DNA from: Burkholderia pyrrocinia
Lineage (GTDB): Bacteria; Pseudomonadota; Gammaproteobacteria; Burkholderiales; Burkholderiaceae
NCBI RefSeq assembly: GCF_018417535.1
Contig: NZ_CP070978.1
Location: forward strand, 2,046,001-2,110,000
DNA length: 64,000 nt
Direction of reading: 5' to 3'
The notes beneath the pieces are model-generated. The model made no database searches. It was not told where the DNA came from and saw only the letters and a program-made list of their open reading frames with translations. Numbering within the stretch: position 1 is the first letter of the stretch; every line of letters begins with the position of its first letter. A program made the translations under genes and the position numbers. This document shows positions 1 through 7,949 of this stretch, one piece after another.

Positions 1-108
1 GGCACCGCCGCTTCCTTCGGCGATCGCTCCACCATCGATCCGACCCACCAGCCGCAACGGATTCGACGCGACTGGCCAACAACCCGCTCACCTTGCTCCG
101 AGGGAACC

Positions 109-288
109 ATGAGATATTACGAAAGCACGGCAATCGATCGACGCGATCAGGCAACCCGGCAACAGCAGCGCGACGACCTCGCCCGCGCCGACATCGAACG
201 GGCCGACAAGCGTACGCAAAACGACGCCCGCATCGACTCCAATGCGGACAAGTGGCGCTACGTCCGTCCCGACCTTCAGGTGAAGTGA
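109..288 (+). CDS. 59-residue hypothetical protein, copy A of a small charged family
   Basis: This short soluble protein is very rich in Arg, Asp and Gln and has no signal peptide or membrane segment. It starts at an ATG preceded by GAGGG. A sibling of the same length lies at 27930-28109, and a third, with a different N-terminus, at 6185-6370. All three share a core of the form RAD-I/V-ERA-x-KR, then DA-x-IN/D-x-NA-x-KWRY near the C-terminus. The first 40 bases of the window also resemble the 3' end of the 90-residue gene that precedes copy B, so this copy probably belonged to the same two-gene unit. I do not recognise a function. The good start signal and family conservation argue that it is real. 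Confidence 0.7.
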   Translation: MRYYESTAIDRRDQATRQQQRDDLARADIERADKRTQNDARIDSNADKWRYVRPDLQVK

Positions 289-385
289 ATGACGCGGCGC
301 TGCTCCCGACGCAGGCGGCGGATGATATTCGCGCCTCGCGTCGTCGTGCGCGCGTCGCGCAGGATGCATCGCAGACGTTTCGGCG

Positions 386-579
386 TCAGGCACACCGGCG
401 CGGGCGGATCGAGAATTCTGCAACGGCCTTGATCCCGCGCTGCTCCGCACAACGACACCGCTCGGGCGACCAGGCCAGTCGTCCGGCGTGCCCAACCCAT
501 ATCTGCGTAGCGTTTCCTCGTTCCGCGGTTCGGCCCGGTACGGCTCCGCGACACGGAGCAGCGCGGTCGCGAGCGACAT
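386..579 (-). pseudogene. Fatty acid desaturase remnant (internally deleted)
   Basis: The minus strand encodes two pieces of the intact desaturase found at 28174-29355. The first piece (about 480-579) reads LATALLRVAEPYRAEPRN followed by EETLRRYG and GTPDDW, close to residues in the middle of the intact protein. The second (about 386-460) is in another frame and reads CRCAEQRGIKAVAEF, matching the intact C-terminus, with a stop at 386-388. The intervening sequence is missing and the frame is lost. The two junction sites both read Asp-Trp in the intact gene, so a short-homology deletion is plausible. All three histidine boxes are gone, so it cannot be functional. Confidence 0.8.
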
Positions 580-594
580 GCGCCGTCTGCGTGG

Positions 595-1467
595 TTATGC
601 CGCTGTCTTGAGCGTCGGCGGCGATGTCGACTCCGTCACGTCATGCCCGGCCATTGCCAACGCCAGAACCGGGTTCAGGCTGTCCACCATCGAGCTCGGA
701 ATCAGGATCGTGGCCCCGCGCTCCTTCGTCGTTTCATAGATGATGTTCATGGCCCGCAATTGAAGTGCGGCCGGGTGATTTTCATAGACTCGCGAAGCTT
801 CGACGAATTTCGCCGCCACCTCGGCCTCTGCAGACCCGAGTATCACGCGCGCCTGCTTCTCGCGTTCGGCTTGCGCCTGCCGTGACATCGAATCCTGCAG
901 CGCGACGGGGATCGCTACGTCCCGGGTTTCCACGGACCGTACCGTGATACCCCAATCTGCGGTTTTTCTGCCGATCTCCTCCGCCAGATGTGCATCGGCA
1001 GCTTTTCGATCGGAAAGCAGCGTGGCCAGCATCGATGAACCGATCATCTCCCGCAGCGAGGTTTGCGCGACGCGATCGATGGCCTGCCGGTAATCAGTGA
1101 TGGCGAGTGCCGCCTTCTGGGCGTCGTGTACGTGCCAGAAAATGATGGCGTCGACGTTGACCGGCACGGTATCCCTGGTAAGTGCCTCCTGTGCGTTGAA
1201 CGCAGTCGTTTGAATGCGCTCGTCGATCACTGCGACAACGTTGTCCAGTATCGGAATAATCATAAAAAAACCGGCACCCTTGACGCTCTGTAGTTTCCCG
1301 ACACGCAGGATCACAAACTTCTCCCAGACATTTGCCACTTTCACGGAGAGTGCGATAAGGACGGCGACGATGAAGAGGGGTAACGCGAGATACGGATTGA
1401 CCAAGGCGCCAACGGCTAGCGCGGCAAACAAGAAGGCGGCGGAAAGAAATAGTGTGACGGGGTTCAT
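595..1467 (-). CDS. Slipin/stomatin-like SPFH (band 7) membrane protein
   Basis: This 290-residue protein is a membrane-anchored SPFH-domain scaffold. Two hydrophobic stretches lie in the first 45 residues (around LFLSAAFLFAALAVGALV and LPLFIVAVLIALSV). The band 7 domain follows (about 50-210), with the typical GAGFFMIIPILDNVVAVIDER and VPVNVDAIIFWHV segments, and then a short Ala/Glu-rich coiled region. Slipins organise lipid microdomains and often accompany proteases. No NfeD-type partner is next to it. The start at 1467 is chosen because GGAG lies just upstream; the open frame runs much further but without family similarity. A C-terminal fragment of a second slipin survives at 39228-39369. 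A GTACG-N4-CGTAC element lies 140 bp upstream. Confidence 0.88.
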   Translation of the reverse strand: MNPVTLFLSAAFLFAALAVGALVNPYLALPLFIVAVLIALSVKVANVWEKFVILRVGKLQSVKGAGFFMIIPILDNVVAVIDERIQTTAFNAQEALTRDTVPVNVDAIIFWHVHDAQKAALAITDYRQAIDRVAQTSLREMIGSSMLATLLSDRKAADAHLAEEIGRKTADWGITVRSVETRDVAIPVALQDSMSRQAQAEREKQARVILGSAEAEVAAKFVEASRVYENHPAALQLRAMNIIYETTKERGATILIPSSMVDSLNPVLALAMAGHDVTESTSPPTLKTAA

Positions 1468-1579
1468 GGCGGCGCTCCATTCGATGATGCCGACTTCCGG
1501 CAAGCGTCGCGAAGCACGACACCCATTCGCCCGGTTGCCTTCTCGCGCCCAGGCATCAGCGGTTTGGGCGCTCGTCCTG

Positions 1580-1621
1580 AACGTGCGCCGGATTGCGATG
1601 CAAATCTGTACGGTGACGTAC
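1580..1621 (-). promoter_or_regulatory. Composite palindrome element A (GTACG-N4-CGTAC plus downstream box)
   Basis: Positions 1608-1621 read gtacggtgacgtac, a perfect 5-4-5 palindrome. On the minus strand, exactly 19 nt after it, comes GCGCACGTT (around 1580-1588). It lies between the divergent slipin and HicB-like genes. The same palindrome with the same kind of downstream box occurs at five other intergenic places in the window. The 5-4-5 geometry is that of Crp/Fnr-family boxes; which regulator binds is inferred, not shown. Confidence 0.6.
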
Positions 1622-1847
1622 CCGGACAGGGCTACGGAGCGGCCGCGGTTGTGAGTGATACGCAAAGCCGGCGATATCGAATCTCAACGAGAGGCGCTCT
1701 CGCGCTCGTTGCGCCGATTTCCGGCAAGCCGCGATGCGAACCTGCCTGCATGAGGGCGGATCCCTGAAGATCGTTCTCTAGCGTACCGACACGCGTGGCC
1801 CCGGGACACACAATGATCGGTGTCATACAGGAATCCCGGAGCCGATC

Positions 1848-2270
1848 GTGGAATACCCCATTTTTATCACCCGACAGGAAGGCTCAGGCTATCGCGGTTG
1901 GCTACCGGATTTTCCTGGCGTGGACGTGGAGGGCGACTCGTACAGCGAGCTGGCAAACGCCGCAAACGATCGGGTCGATGCACTGTATGACCAATGCGCG
2001 CGCCTCGTCCCCTCCCCGACAACGGACATGACGGCATTGCAGGCGTCTTGTATCGACGACGGCGACGGAATCTGGAGGTTCATCGATATTGCCCGGCCGA
2101 CGTCGTGTTCGGTGCTGGTCTTGCTATGCCTCCCCAAGGAGCTCGTGGAAAAAATCGATGCGGTGGCGAAATCGCGCCATATAAGCCGCGAAGCGTTGGT
2201 GGCCGAGTGTACGAAAGGAATTGGCGTACCCGCATCGCGGTCTTCGTGCCACGAACTTGTCCTGGCGTAG
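1848..2270 (+). CDS. HicB-like protein, orphan copy A
   Basis: This 140-residue protein begins MEYPIFITRQ and continues YRGWLPDFPGVDVEGDSYSE, the partial RNase H-like fold of HicB antitoxins (residues 1-50). The C-terminal half has LCLPKELVEKIDAVAKSRH, a helical segment like the DNA-binding or dimerising tail of HicB proteins. The start is GTG with GGAG 6 nt upstream. The paralogue at 38517-38969 starts with ATG at the equivalent position, which supports the choice. No HicA toxin reading frame is adjacent to either copy, so it is an orphan and may act as a regulator rather than an antitoxin. It is divergent from the slipin gene and shares its promoter region. Confidence 0.75.
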   Translation: MEYPIFITRQEGSGYRGWLPDFPGVDVEGDSYSELANAANDRVDALYDQCARLVPSPTTDMTALQASCIDDGDGIWRFIDIARPTSCSVLVLLCLPKELVEKIDAVAKSRHISREALVAECTKGIGVPASRSSCHELVLA

Positions 2271-2378
2271 CTGGCGAACGCGACTCAGCGGATTCATCTG
2301 CCCGGTTTGCGTCGCTTCACCGATGCGGGAGAGCGTTGCAGGCGCCGCTTGTCGTAATGGGCAACGCGTCAAAGTAAA

Positions 2379-2399
2379 AAGCCGGCGCTTGGCCGGCTT
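2379..2399 (-). terminator. Rho-independent terminator
   Basis: A stem of eight pairs (aagccggc / gccggctt) with a 5-nt loop is followed on the minus strand by TTTTTAC. It sits just beyond the stop of the minus-strand gene at 2466-2669. The plus-strand HicB-like gene ends about 110 bp away and may also use the hairpin. Confidence 0.7.
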
Positions 2400-2465
2400 C
2401 GAATTCCGCGTTGCTAAGGCGGCTCCACGTTCTGTTTGAGATCGAGGAGATTTACTACGCGTACG

Positions 2466-2669
2466 TTACTGGTTCGACAGAAAACCCATGCCCAGACGTT
2501 TCCTTGCATCGGAAATACGTTGCTTGGGCGTGACGGCTTTCCACGAAAAGGTATGGCTTCTTGGCCACTCCGGATGAACAACGGGCATGCCATCGTCGGC
2601 CGCGCGTGCGTCCGCCTGTTCCTGTTGCCCCTCCTGCGAATTTTTTTCTCGTTTCGGGTGATCGTTCAT
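2466..2669 (-). CDS. 67-residue hydrophilic hypothetical protein
   Basis: This small protein (MNDHPKREKNSQEG...) is strongly charged in its first 30 residues and carries a C-terminal segment, KQRISDARKRLGMGF. It has no membrane segment or signal peptide. The ATG at 2669 is preceded by GGGAG. It is followed by a clear terminator and preceded, 192 bp upstream, by composite element B, so it is a complete transcription unit. I do not recognise the family. Its place under the shared element suggests a stress-related role, by inference only. Confidence 0.6.
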   Translation of the reverse strand: MNDHPKREKNSQEGQQEQADARAADDGMPVVHPEWPRSHTFSWKAVTPKQRISDARKRLGMGFLSNQ

Positions 2670-2833
2670 CAACAGGCTCCCTCAAGAAACCGCGTTTCGT
2701 CATGGATGGGCTTGCGCCGCCCGAGTCGAGATAAAACGGCGCAAGCGAGTCGGATTGCGACGGCCCACTTCGATCACGGCGTTTCCATCTCCATGAAGTC
2801 TGCGGCCGATCTGCAGTCTGTGCGTCATGTACC

Positions 2834-2875
2834 ACCATGCGCCTGCGGGCTTCGACAGTCGGTACGCTGCCGTAC
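2834..2875 (-). promoter_or_regulatory. Composite palindrome element B
   Basis: Positions 2862-2875 read gtacgctgccgtac, a perfect GTACG-N4-CGTAC palindrome. On the minus strand CGACTG follows directly, and GCGCATGGT starts 19 nt after the palindrome. It lies upstream of the 67-residue gene at 2466-2669 and downstream of the Crp/Fnr gene. Confidence 0.6.
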
Positions 2876-2917
2876 GGACCGGATGGCATGAATAGGCGCC
2901 TGGCCTCGATGCCGGTT

Positions 2918-3637
2918 CTAAAGGCGTTTCAAATCAGGGAGCAAGCGGTCGAATTCCCGCCTGACCACGCCGTAGCATTCGCACACACGCTTTTCAAGCC
3001 CGGCGCGATCCAGTACCTCGATGTGCCCGTAGTTATACCGGATCAACCCGGCATCCTGAAGTTTCAGCGCGGCTTCCGTCACGCCCGATCGTCGGACACC
3101 GAGCATGTTGGCGATCAGCTCCTGCGTCATTTTCAGTTCGCTCGATGGCAGGCGATCGAGGCTGAGCAGGAGCCATCGACAAAGCTGCTGATCGATCGAG
3201 TGATGTCGATTGCATACGGCTGTTTGCGCCATCTGGGTGATGAGTGCCTGGGTGTAGCGCAGCAGGAGCCGCTGCATCGAACCGCCTCGACGGAACTCGT
3301 CTTTCAGGATGCGCGCATCGAGTCGGTAAGCGTGTCCTGCGCTTTGGACGATCGCGCGGCTCGGGGTCGTTTCGCCCCCCATGAACAGCGCGATGCCGAT
3401 CAACCCGTCGTTGCCGACGATGGCAATTTCGGCCGACGAACCGTCCTCCATCACGTACAACAGCGAGACGATGGCTGTCGTCGGAAAATAGACATGACTG
3501 AGCGCACCACCCGACTCGTACAGCACCTTTCCCAACGGCATGTCGACCAGCACAAGCTGCGGCGAAATATGCGCGAAACCTTCTGGCGGCAAGGCTGCGA
3601 GCAGATGATTTTCAATCGGAAAGGACTGCCCCGACAT
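2918..3637 (-). CDS. Crp/Fnr-family transcriptional regulator, copy A
   Basis: This 239-residue cytoplasmic regulator has an N-terminal cNMP-binding-type beta-roll (about 15-130, including MPLGKVLYESG and MEDGSSAEIAIVG) and a C-terminal winged helix (about 165-215). It has no N-terminal cysteine cluster, so it is not an oxygen-sensing Fnr with an iron-sulphur centre. The recognition helix region reads RRSGVTEAALKLQ, unlike the Crp or Fnr consensus, so a non-standard operator is expected. A near-identical paralogue lies at 17852-18571; the two are almost the same over their C-terminal two thirds. The ATG is preceded by GGAG. Element B lies 40 bp beyond its 3' end. The effector is unknown. Confidence 0.9.
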   Translation of the reverse strand: MSGQSFPIENHLLAALPPEGFAHISPQLVLVDMPLGKVLYESGGALSHVYFPTTAIVSLLYVMEDGSSAEIAIVGNDGLIGIALFMGGETTPSRAIVQSAGHAYRLDARILKDEFRRGGSMQRLLLRYTQALITQMAQTAVCNRHHSIDQQLCRWLLLSLDRLPSSELKMTQELIANMLGVRRSGVTEAALKLQDAGLIRYNYGHIEVLDRAGLEKRVCECYGVVRREFDRLLPDLKRL

Positions 3638-3702
3638 AGGTCGCTCCTGCAGTGATTGCGGCCTCTACCCAACGCGAATCGAAGCCGCGAAGCGTCATCG
3701 GC

Positions 3703-3951
3703 TCAAGACTCGCACTCGCGAAGCAGACGTTGCGCGAGGATCTTGGCGTCTTCGAGCGCGAGATCGTACTGCTCCCGATCGGAATCGGTCTGGTATGGGG
3801 GATCATCGTTCGGCCCCTCGTTGGTGCGGCGCAGATACACATAACCTCGGTACAGACCATGCGCAGATTCCATCACACGAATGCGTGCGAAGTGTGTTTT
3901 GGTACTGAATGTGAGATCGTCCATGATGCCTATCGGCGTGTGTTCAATCAT
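3703..3951 (-). CDS. 82-residue hypothetical protein
   Basis: This small soluble protein has a beta-rich middle (MESAHGLYRGYVYLRR) and an acidic helical C-terminus (EQYDLALEDAKILAQRLL). The ATG at 3951 is preceded by GGAG at good spacing; a shorter start at 3924 (MDDLTFST) is possible. It lies between the Crp/Fnr gene, 66 bp downstream, and the nitroreductase gene, about 120 bp upstream, all on the same strand, and may be cotranscribed with them. I do not recognise the family. Confidence 0.65.
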   Translation of the reverse strand: MIEHTPIGIMDDLTFSTKTHFARIRVMESAHGLYRGYVYLRRTNEGPNDDPPYQTDSDREQYDLALEDAKILAQRLLRECES

Positions 3952-4069
3952 CCTAGCACTCCGGGTGAAATCGAACGGATGCGGTCGAATCCGGACAGGT
4001 CACCGGGAAGCCGGCAAGGACGATCCTTGCGGATATCCCCTCGCCAGGATCGATGTGCGAGCTTTCGCG

Positions 4070-5668
4070 TCAAGGCTGAATCTGGTACGGCGGAAATGCC
4101 GACAGACGTGGATCGTCCACCGCGCCACCGACGGTGAAGTGATACAGGGATTGCCACACGTGATCCTTCGCGCCGAGCAACGCGTGCATTTCATCGTCGA
4201 AAAAGCAGCCAATCCCCGTCGCGCGCACGCCGGCAGCTTCTGCTTCGAGGTAGAGCGCCTGGCCAAGCATGCCGCATTCCCAGAACAGATGGCGATACCG
4301 CCAGGGCTGCTTCAACGCGATTTCGAATCTCGCGATCATTCCAAGCGCAAAACAGGAATCAGCGCCGATATCCTGGTGGCAGCAGATCAACCTTGCCACC
4401 GTGCGCAGATCGTAAGGCAGTAGAAGATAGAGCGGCAGAAGGTCCGGCCCGGTCTTTTGCCACAGCCATTCCGGACGCAGGGATCGCTTGAGCTCCGGCA
4501 GTGCGCCCGGGGTTCTGACGAGCATATAGAGGCCCGGCTCCAGGCCGTCGACGCGATGCACCAATAGCGCCGCATGCACCGCGGCGGGAGACATCAGCGC
4601 ATTCCACGGCGGCGTGCCGGGATGTGTCAGCAGGCAGGTCAGCATGCTGAAAAAAGCCGCGTCGCCGATGCGCGTCGTGCCATCGAAATTCACCGCGCTG
4701 CGACGCTGCCTGGCGATTCTGGCGAAGCTGAGATCGAGAGCTGGCGTCGCCGGCGCCGAACACTGTTCCGGGTTCCGCGAGGGTGGTTCGCGAGTACCGG
4801 CCTTGTGTGTGACGCGATGAATCGAATCGATGCCCGGCCACGTCACATGTCCCGAACTCAGCCGATTGGCGCGTCCGTGCCACTGTGCCCTGTCCAAAGC
4901 GATCTGCATGCTCTCGAGATCGGGTCGCGTCTCGGGGTTGCCAATCCAGAGCAGAAGATCCGGCGCCTCCGTTTCGGCTTCCATGAAATCTTCGCGGCGG
5001 TCCACTCCCAGCAAGCCAGCCACGGCATCATCCGCAGCCGCCTCCATCAATCGCGTCTGCCAGCCAAGCGCTGCTGCCGCGTAACTCATCGCAGCGACGA
5101 CATGGCCGCAATCCTGTTGGCAGTAGCGCCACGCGCGCACGCCGTACTTCCAGGCTTCGCGCCAGTGGATCGAGCTGATGCCGACCAGGACACCGCTTTC
5201 CGAAAACGCCTCGCTCCATTGCGGGTCGTCCACCGCAGCGCGATGTTCCAGCGCATGATCCCGGCTCAGGTAGTGGTAGACGCCTGCAGACAAGCCGGGC
5301 AGAGCCGGACACAGAAGATAGCCCTCGGTCGGATGCAGATTTCCGCTCGAAGGGTTGCAGCGCAGTGCCCACCGCTGAGCGCCATAGGATTTCCACGCCG
5401 ACAAGCCGAGTGAGAGTTCGAACAGGATGGCCAGACTGGATAGATCGAATCCGTGCGCGGGCGGCAGGTTGCCGCAACGCAACGCGTTGTAGCGCGTGGC
5501 CAGGGTGTCCGCGGCTAACGGCAGATCGACGCGCGGTGCGCCGTGAAACACCCGGAACGGGTCCGGCTGGGTTGCCCAGTCGAGCCTCCCGGGGCCAGAC
5601 GCGTAGAAGTCGAGACGGTGCTTGCTGCGTTCGTGATAATCAAGCAGCGCATGCTTTAACCGATCCAT
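4070..5668 (-). CDS. Tandem SagB-type nitroreductase (flavin dehydrogenase)
   Basis: This 532-residue protein contains two nitroreductase-fold domains in one chain. The N-terminal one (about 60-290) has the SagB/ThcOx signature RCNPSSGNLHPTE at 103-115. The C-terminal one (about 345-530) starts with the degenerate ARQRRSAVNFDG and ends with GVRATGIGCFFDD. Family members bind FMN and catalyse redox reactions such as azoline oxidation or nitro reduction. No cyclodehydratase or precursor peptide is nearby, so a role in peptide modification is unlikely. The start at 5668 fits the family N-terminus (MDRLKHALLDYHERSKH). It lies upstream of the 82-residue and Crp/Fnr genes on the same strand. The substrate is unknown. 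Confidence 0.85.
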   Translation of the reverse strand: MDRLKHALLDYHERSKHRLDFYASGPGRLDWATQPDPFRVFHGAPRVDLPLAADTLATRYNALRCGNLPPAHGFDLSSLAILFELSLGLSAWKSYGAQRWALRCNPSSGNLHPTEGYLLCPALPGLSAGVYHYLSRDHALEHRAAVDDPQWSEAFSESGVLVGISSIHWREAWKYGVRAWRYCQQDCGHVVAAMSYAAAALGWQTRLMEAAADDAVAGLLGVDRREDFMEAETEAPDLLLWIGNPETRPDLESMQIALDRAQWHGRANRLSSGHVTWPGIDSIHRVTHKAGTREPPSRNPEQCSAPATPALDLSFARIARQRRSAVNFDGTTRIGDAAFFSMLTCLLTHPGTPPWNALMSPAAVHAALLVHRVDGLEPGLYMLVRTPGALPELKRSLRPEWLWQKTGPDLLPLYLLLPYDLRTVARLICCHQDIGADSCFALGMIARFEIALKQPWRYRHLFWECGMLGQALYLEAEAAGVRATGIGCFFDDEMHALLGAKDHVWQSLYHFTVGGAVDDPRLSAFPPYQIQP

Positions 5669-5917
5669 GTCCCCCTCGGCCCCGGAATACCCGCACACGC
5701 GACTGTACAAAACCGGATGGCTCGACGTTGAAGCGCGGCCGTCATCACGTCGTGGAATCCGGTGCGCGTTTTCCGGCACGCTGGTCGCCCTTCAGGTGTC
5801 TTCGAACGCATTCGGGCCGAACGATCAGCGGTTCCGACGCCAGCAGACAACTACCTGCTGCTCGTGCAGATCGGAAGGAAGGCGCACGTCGGGTGCGTGC
5901 GCAAACGGGGATCTCTC

Positions 5918-6184
5918 TTACGAGATCGTGTACCTGTTCTGGGGACCGCCGTTGTAAAGCTCTCTGGCGAGCCCCAGAATCCGGTCGCGGTTGCGGTCGA
6001 AGGCCGCAAGCAACGCGGGCTCGCTGGAATCCATGTCGGCGTTCAGTTTCGCCAGCATCGCATCGTCGACCAGAAAGGTAATCTCGCGGGAATTGTCGTA
6101 GCCCCAGAAGCACACACAGTGTCTGGACATGTCGTAGGAGCGACTGGGATTAGGAAAGTTGAGTGCCGCGTCGCTTTTTCCCAT
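5918..6184 (-). CDS. DUF1488 family protein
   Basis: This 88-residue protein has the pattern FPNPSRSYD, then CVCFWGYDNSREITFLV and an acidic helix, which fits DUF1488. It is small and soluble, of unknown function. The ATG at 6184 is preceded by a strong AGGAGG. It begins immediately after the stop codon of the 61-residue gene upstream (TAGATG), so the two are translationally linked. Confidence 0.82.
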   Translation of the reverse strand: MGKSDAALNFPNPSRSYDMSRHCVCFWGYDNSREITFLVDDAMLAKLNADMDSSEPALLAAFDRNRDRILGLARELYNGGPQNRYTIS

Positions 6185-6370
6185 CTAACCCTCCTGACAG
6201 ATATAACGCCACTTGCTCGCGTTGACGTTGATGCGGGCGTCATTTTCGCGCCGCTTCTCGGCGCGCTCGATGTCCGCGCGCTTCAGTGCAAGGGCGCGAG
6301 ACTTTTGCGCGTCAACGTAATCGTTTTGCCTGACGGACGTGGCTGACTTCAGTGTGGTTTGCTTGGGCAT
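6185..6370 (-). CDS. 61-residue protein, divergent member of the small charged family
   Basis: The C-terminal half carries KRADIERAEKRRENDARIN then VNASKWRY, the same core as the 59-residue proteins at 109-288 and 27930-28109. The N-terminus (MPKQTTLKSATSVRQND) is different. The ATG at 6370 has only a weak ribosome site (GGGA). Its stop codon directly abuts the start of the DUF1488 gene. Function unknown; conservation of the core across three loci supports it being a gene. Confidence 0.65.
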   Translation of the reverse strand: MPKQTTLKSATSVRQNDYVDAQKSRALALKRADIERAEKRRENDARINVNASKWRYICQEG

Positions 6371-6907
6371 GCCGGTTCCCGAAAAATGAACTTCAAATGT
6401 CAGGACCGTCGCGGCGACCGAATTTCGTCGTCGTCCGCCCTGCAGGAGGCACGGACGACTACCCGCGGGCTTGCCGCCGACGGCCTCTGTTGCGCACTGA
6501 ACTGCCGGATCGAGCCTCACGGGAAGGCCGGGTTGACGCGCGATGTTCGCAGCTTCGACGTTCGCGCGCAGGATCGTTGTGATGAGCTTTCTGCGGAGCC
6601 GTGCGGACAGGGGGAAGCGTAAGGAGTCGAAACAAAAGCACCGGTCGCGCACCTCGAACCTCATGAGAATGCGCCCTATATCACAGCCACGCAAGCGCTA
6701 TCTCTCGTCAGGGCCATGATCGGCACGATCTCCCCTGAAGCCACACTACTGTCATCAACCCGGACATGGGCGGCCCCGCCGGCCAGCGTTTTTCCGGGCC
6801 CCACGACCGGACGAAGCGCAGCGCGCGCGGCGGCTGGTTCGGCGTGGGGCGCAACTGTCGTCACTGCGCTGTAGAGCGGGATCGAAACCGCATCGTCTAT
6901 CACGCCA
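6371..6907. other. Intergenic stretch without a convincing gene
   Basis: Open frames exist on both strands here, but none has a ribosome site, family similarity or a compositional signal I trust. The minus-strand frame ending at 6676 has a protein-like tail (GEIVPIMALTRDS) that could be a gene remnant. Confidence 0.4.
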
Positions 6908-7063
6908 TCAATGCTTATGGTGCATCCAACCCATGTGATGGGCATCAAGCCACTGAACCATCCCTTCGCCCTTGTGGTCGCGCAGGTAACGTAGCGCCAG
7001 CATGACCACGATGGCCAATACAACCGCCAGGCCAACCACAAAGCTAATCATCGACTGAGTCAT
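6908..7063 (-). CDS. 51-residue single-span membrane protein
   Basis: This short gene encodes one transmembrane helix (SFVVGLAVVLAIVVMLALRYL, residues 7-27) followed by a short, His-rich cytoplasmic or periplasmic tail ending in HHMGWMHHKH. The ATG at 7063 is preceded by AAGGAGG at ideal spacing, which is the main reason for calling it. The His/Met-rich tail could bind metal, by inference. It is not related to any neighbour I can identify. Confidence 0.6.
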   Translation of the reverse strand: MTQSMISFVVGLAVVLAIVVMLALRYLRDHKGEGMVQWLDAHHMGWMHHKH

Positions 7064-7465
7064 GGCAGCCTCCTTATCAGGTCGCGACCATCTTTATATT
7101 GTAGGTGATGCACTCACGGAAACCAGCGTCCCGCCCGGCTTCTGTCCCTCAGGAAAACGAATCAGCGTTTCCCTGGCCCGGCGGTCGAATGGGGGCCACT
7201 ACGTCCCGCCTTGCGAAGCCCGTGCAGACCAAGACCAACCGTACAATCGCGACCGGATCAACCTGCAGCTCGAGGGGCTGAGCCGCGTCGAGTTCCGGAT
7301 TCGATGCGCGCAGGATTCGTTTCACCACCGCCGATGTTCCGAGACCCGGTTCGGCGTCGAGAATCGCGTCGTAACCGCCAGCCCGCCTCGCCAATAGCCT
7401 GCACTCGGAAACCGGTGCTGCTACAACGTCCGCGCACATGCGCGGGTTCTCCTCTTCTGCGCTCG
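7064..7465. other. Intergenic stretch without a recognisable gene
   Basis: Only short or unconvincing frames occur on either strand. It separates the 51-residue membrane protein gene from the TRIC-channel remnant, and may hold decayed sequence. Confidence 0.35.
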
Positions 7466-7729
7466 ATGAAAACTACAACGAAGCTCGTTCCAGCAGCCGA
7501 TCTGGCTGGCACGGCCGTGTTCGCCATCGAAGGCGCGGTCGCCGCAATGCGCGGCGGCCTTGATCTGCTCGGCGTGATGGTCGTCGCGTTCACCGTCGCG
7601 CTCGGTGGCGGCGGCCGTCGGGCAGGATTGCCGCCCGTCGTTGCGGCAGTGGGTGCGGGCACCGCCTGCTTTGCCCTGCGGCTCACCGCCGTACGCTATG
7701 GCTGGCAACTGCCGCGCGCGCAGCTCTGA
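7466..7729 (+). pseudogene. TRIC/UPF0126 membrane protein, internally deleted remnant
   Basis: The 87-residue frame begins like a YicG/UPF0126 trimeric-intracellular-cation-type channel (LAGTAVFAIEGAVAAMRGGL then LLGVMVVAFTVALGGG) and jumps to the C-terminal end of the same family (VVAAVGAGTACFALRL ... RYGWQLPRAQ). Intact members are about 200 residues with two internal repeats, each containing a GGG motif. Here the first GGG is followed directly by sequence from the end of the second repeat, as if the two repeats had recombined. No ribosome site is seen. It is probably not functional. Confidence 0.7.
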
Positions 7730-7949
7730 TATGCGTCGTGCCGTTGTCCGGACACTTCGACGTCCGCTTTGCATCTGCAGGCAACCGTTTCGCTGGTCCG
7801 ATCGGTCGTCGAGTGACAGGCAACGTTTTGTGTCTGGATGCCCCGCTGTTCCGAGCAGCGCCTGGTGACCGGCGAACCATGCCAGCGATCAAAACGGCAG
7901 CACGACGGCGGGCTCGACAGTCTCTTGTGCGTATGCGCGCGGTGCCCGG

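Noticed and set aside
1848..2270. HicAB toxin-antitoxin locus
   Set aside because: No HicA-like short frame lies on either side of either HicB-like gene.
4070..5668. Idea that the SagB-like enzyme marks a RiPP cluster
   Set aside because: No precursor peptide, cyclodehydratase or transporter of that type is nearby.
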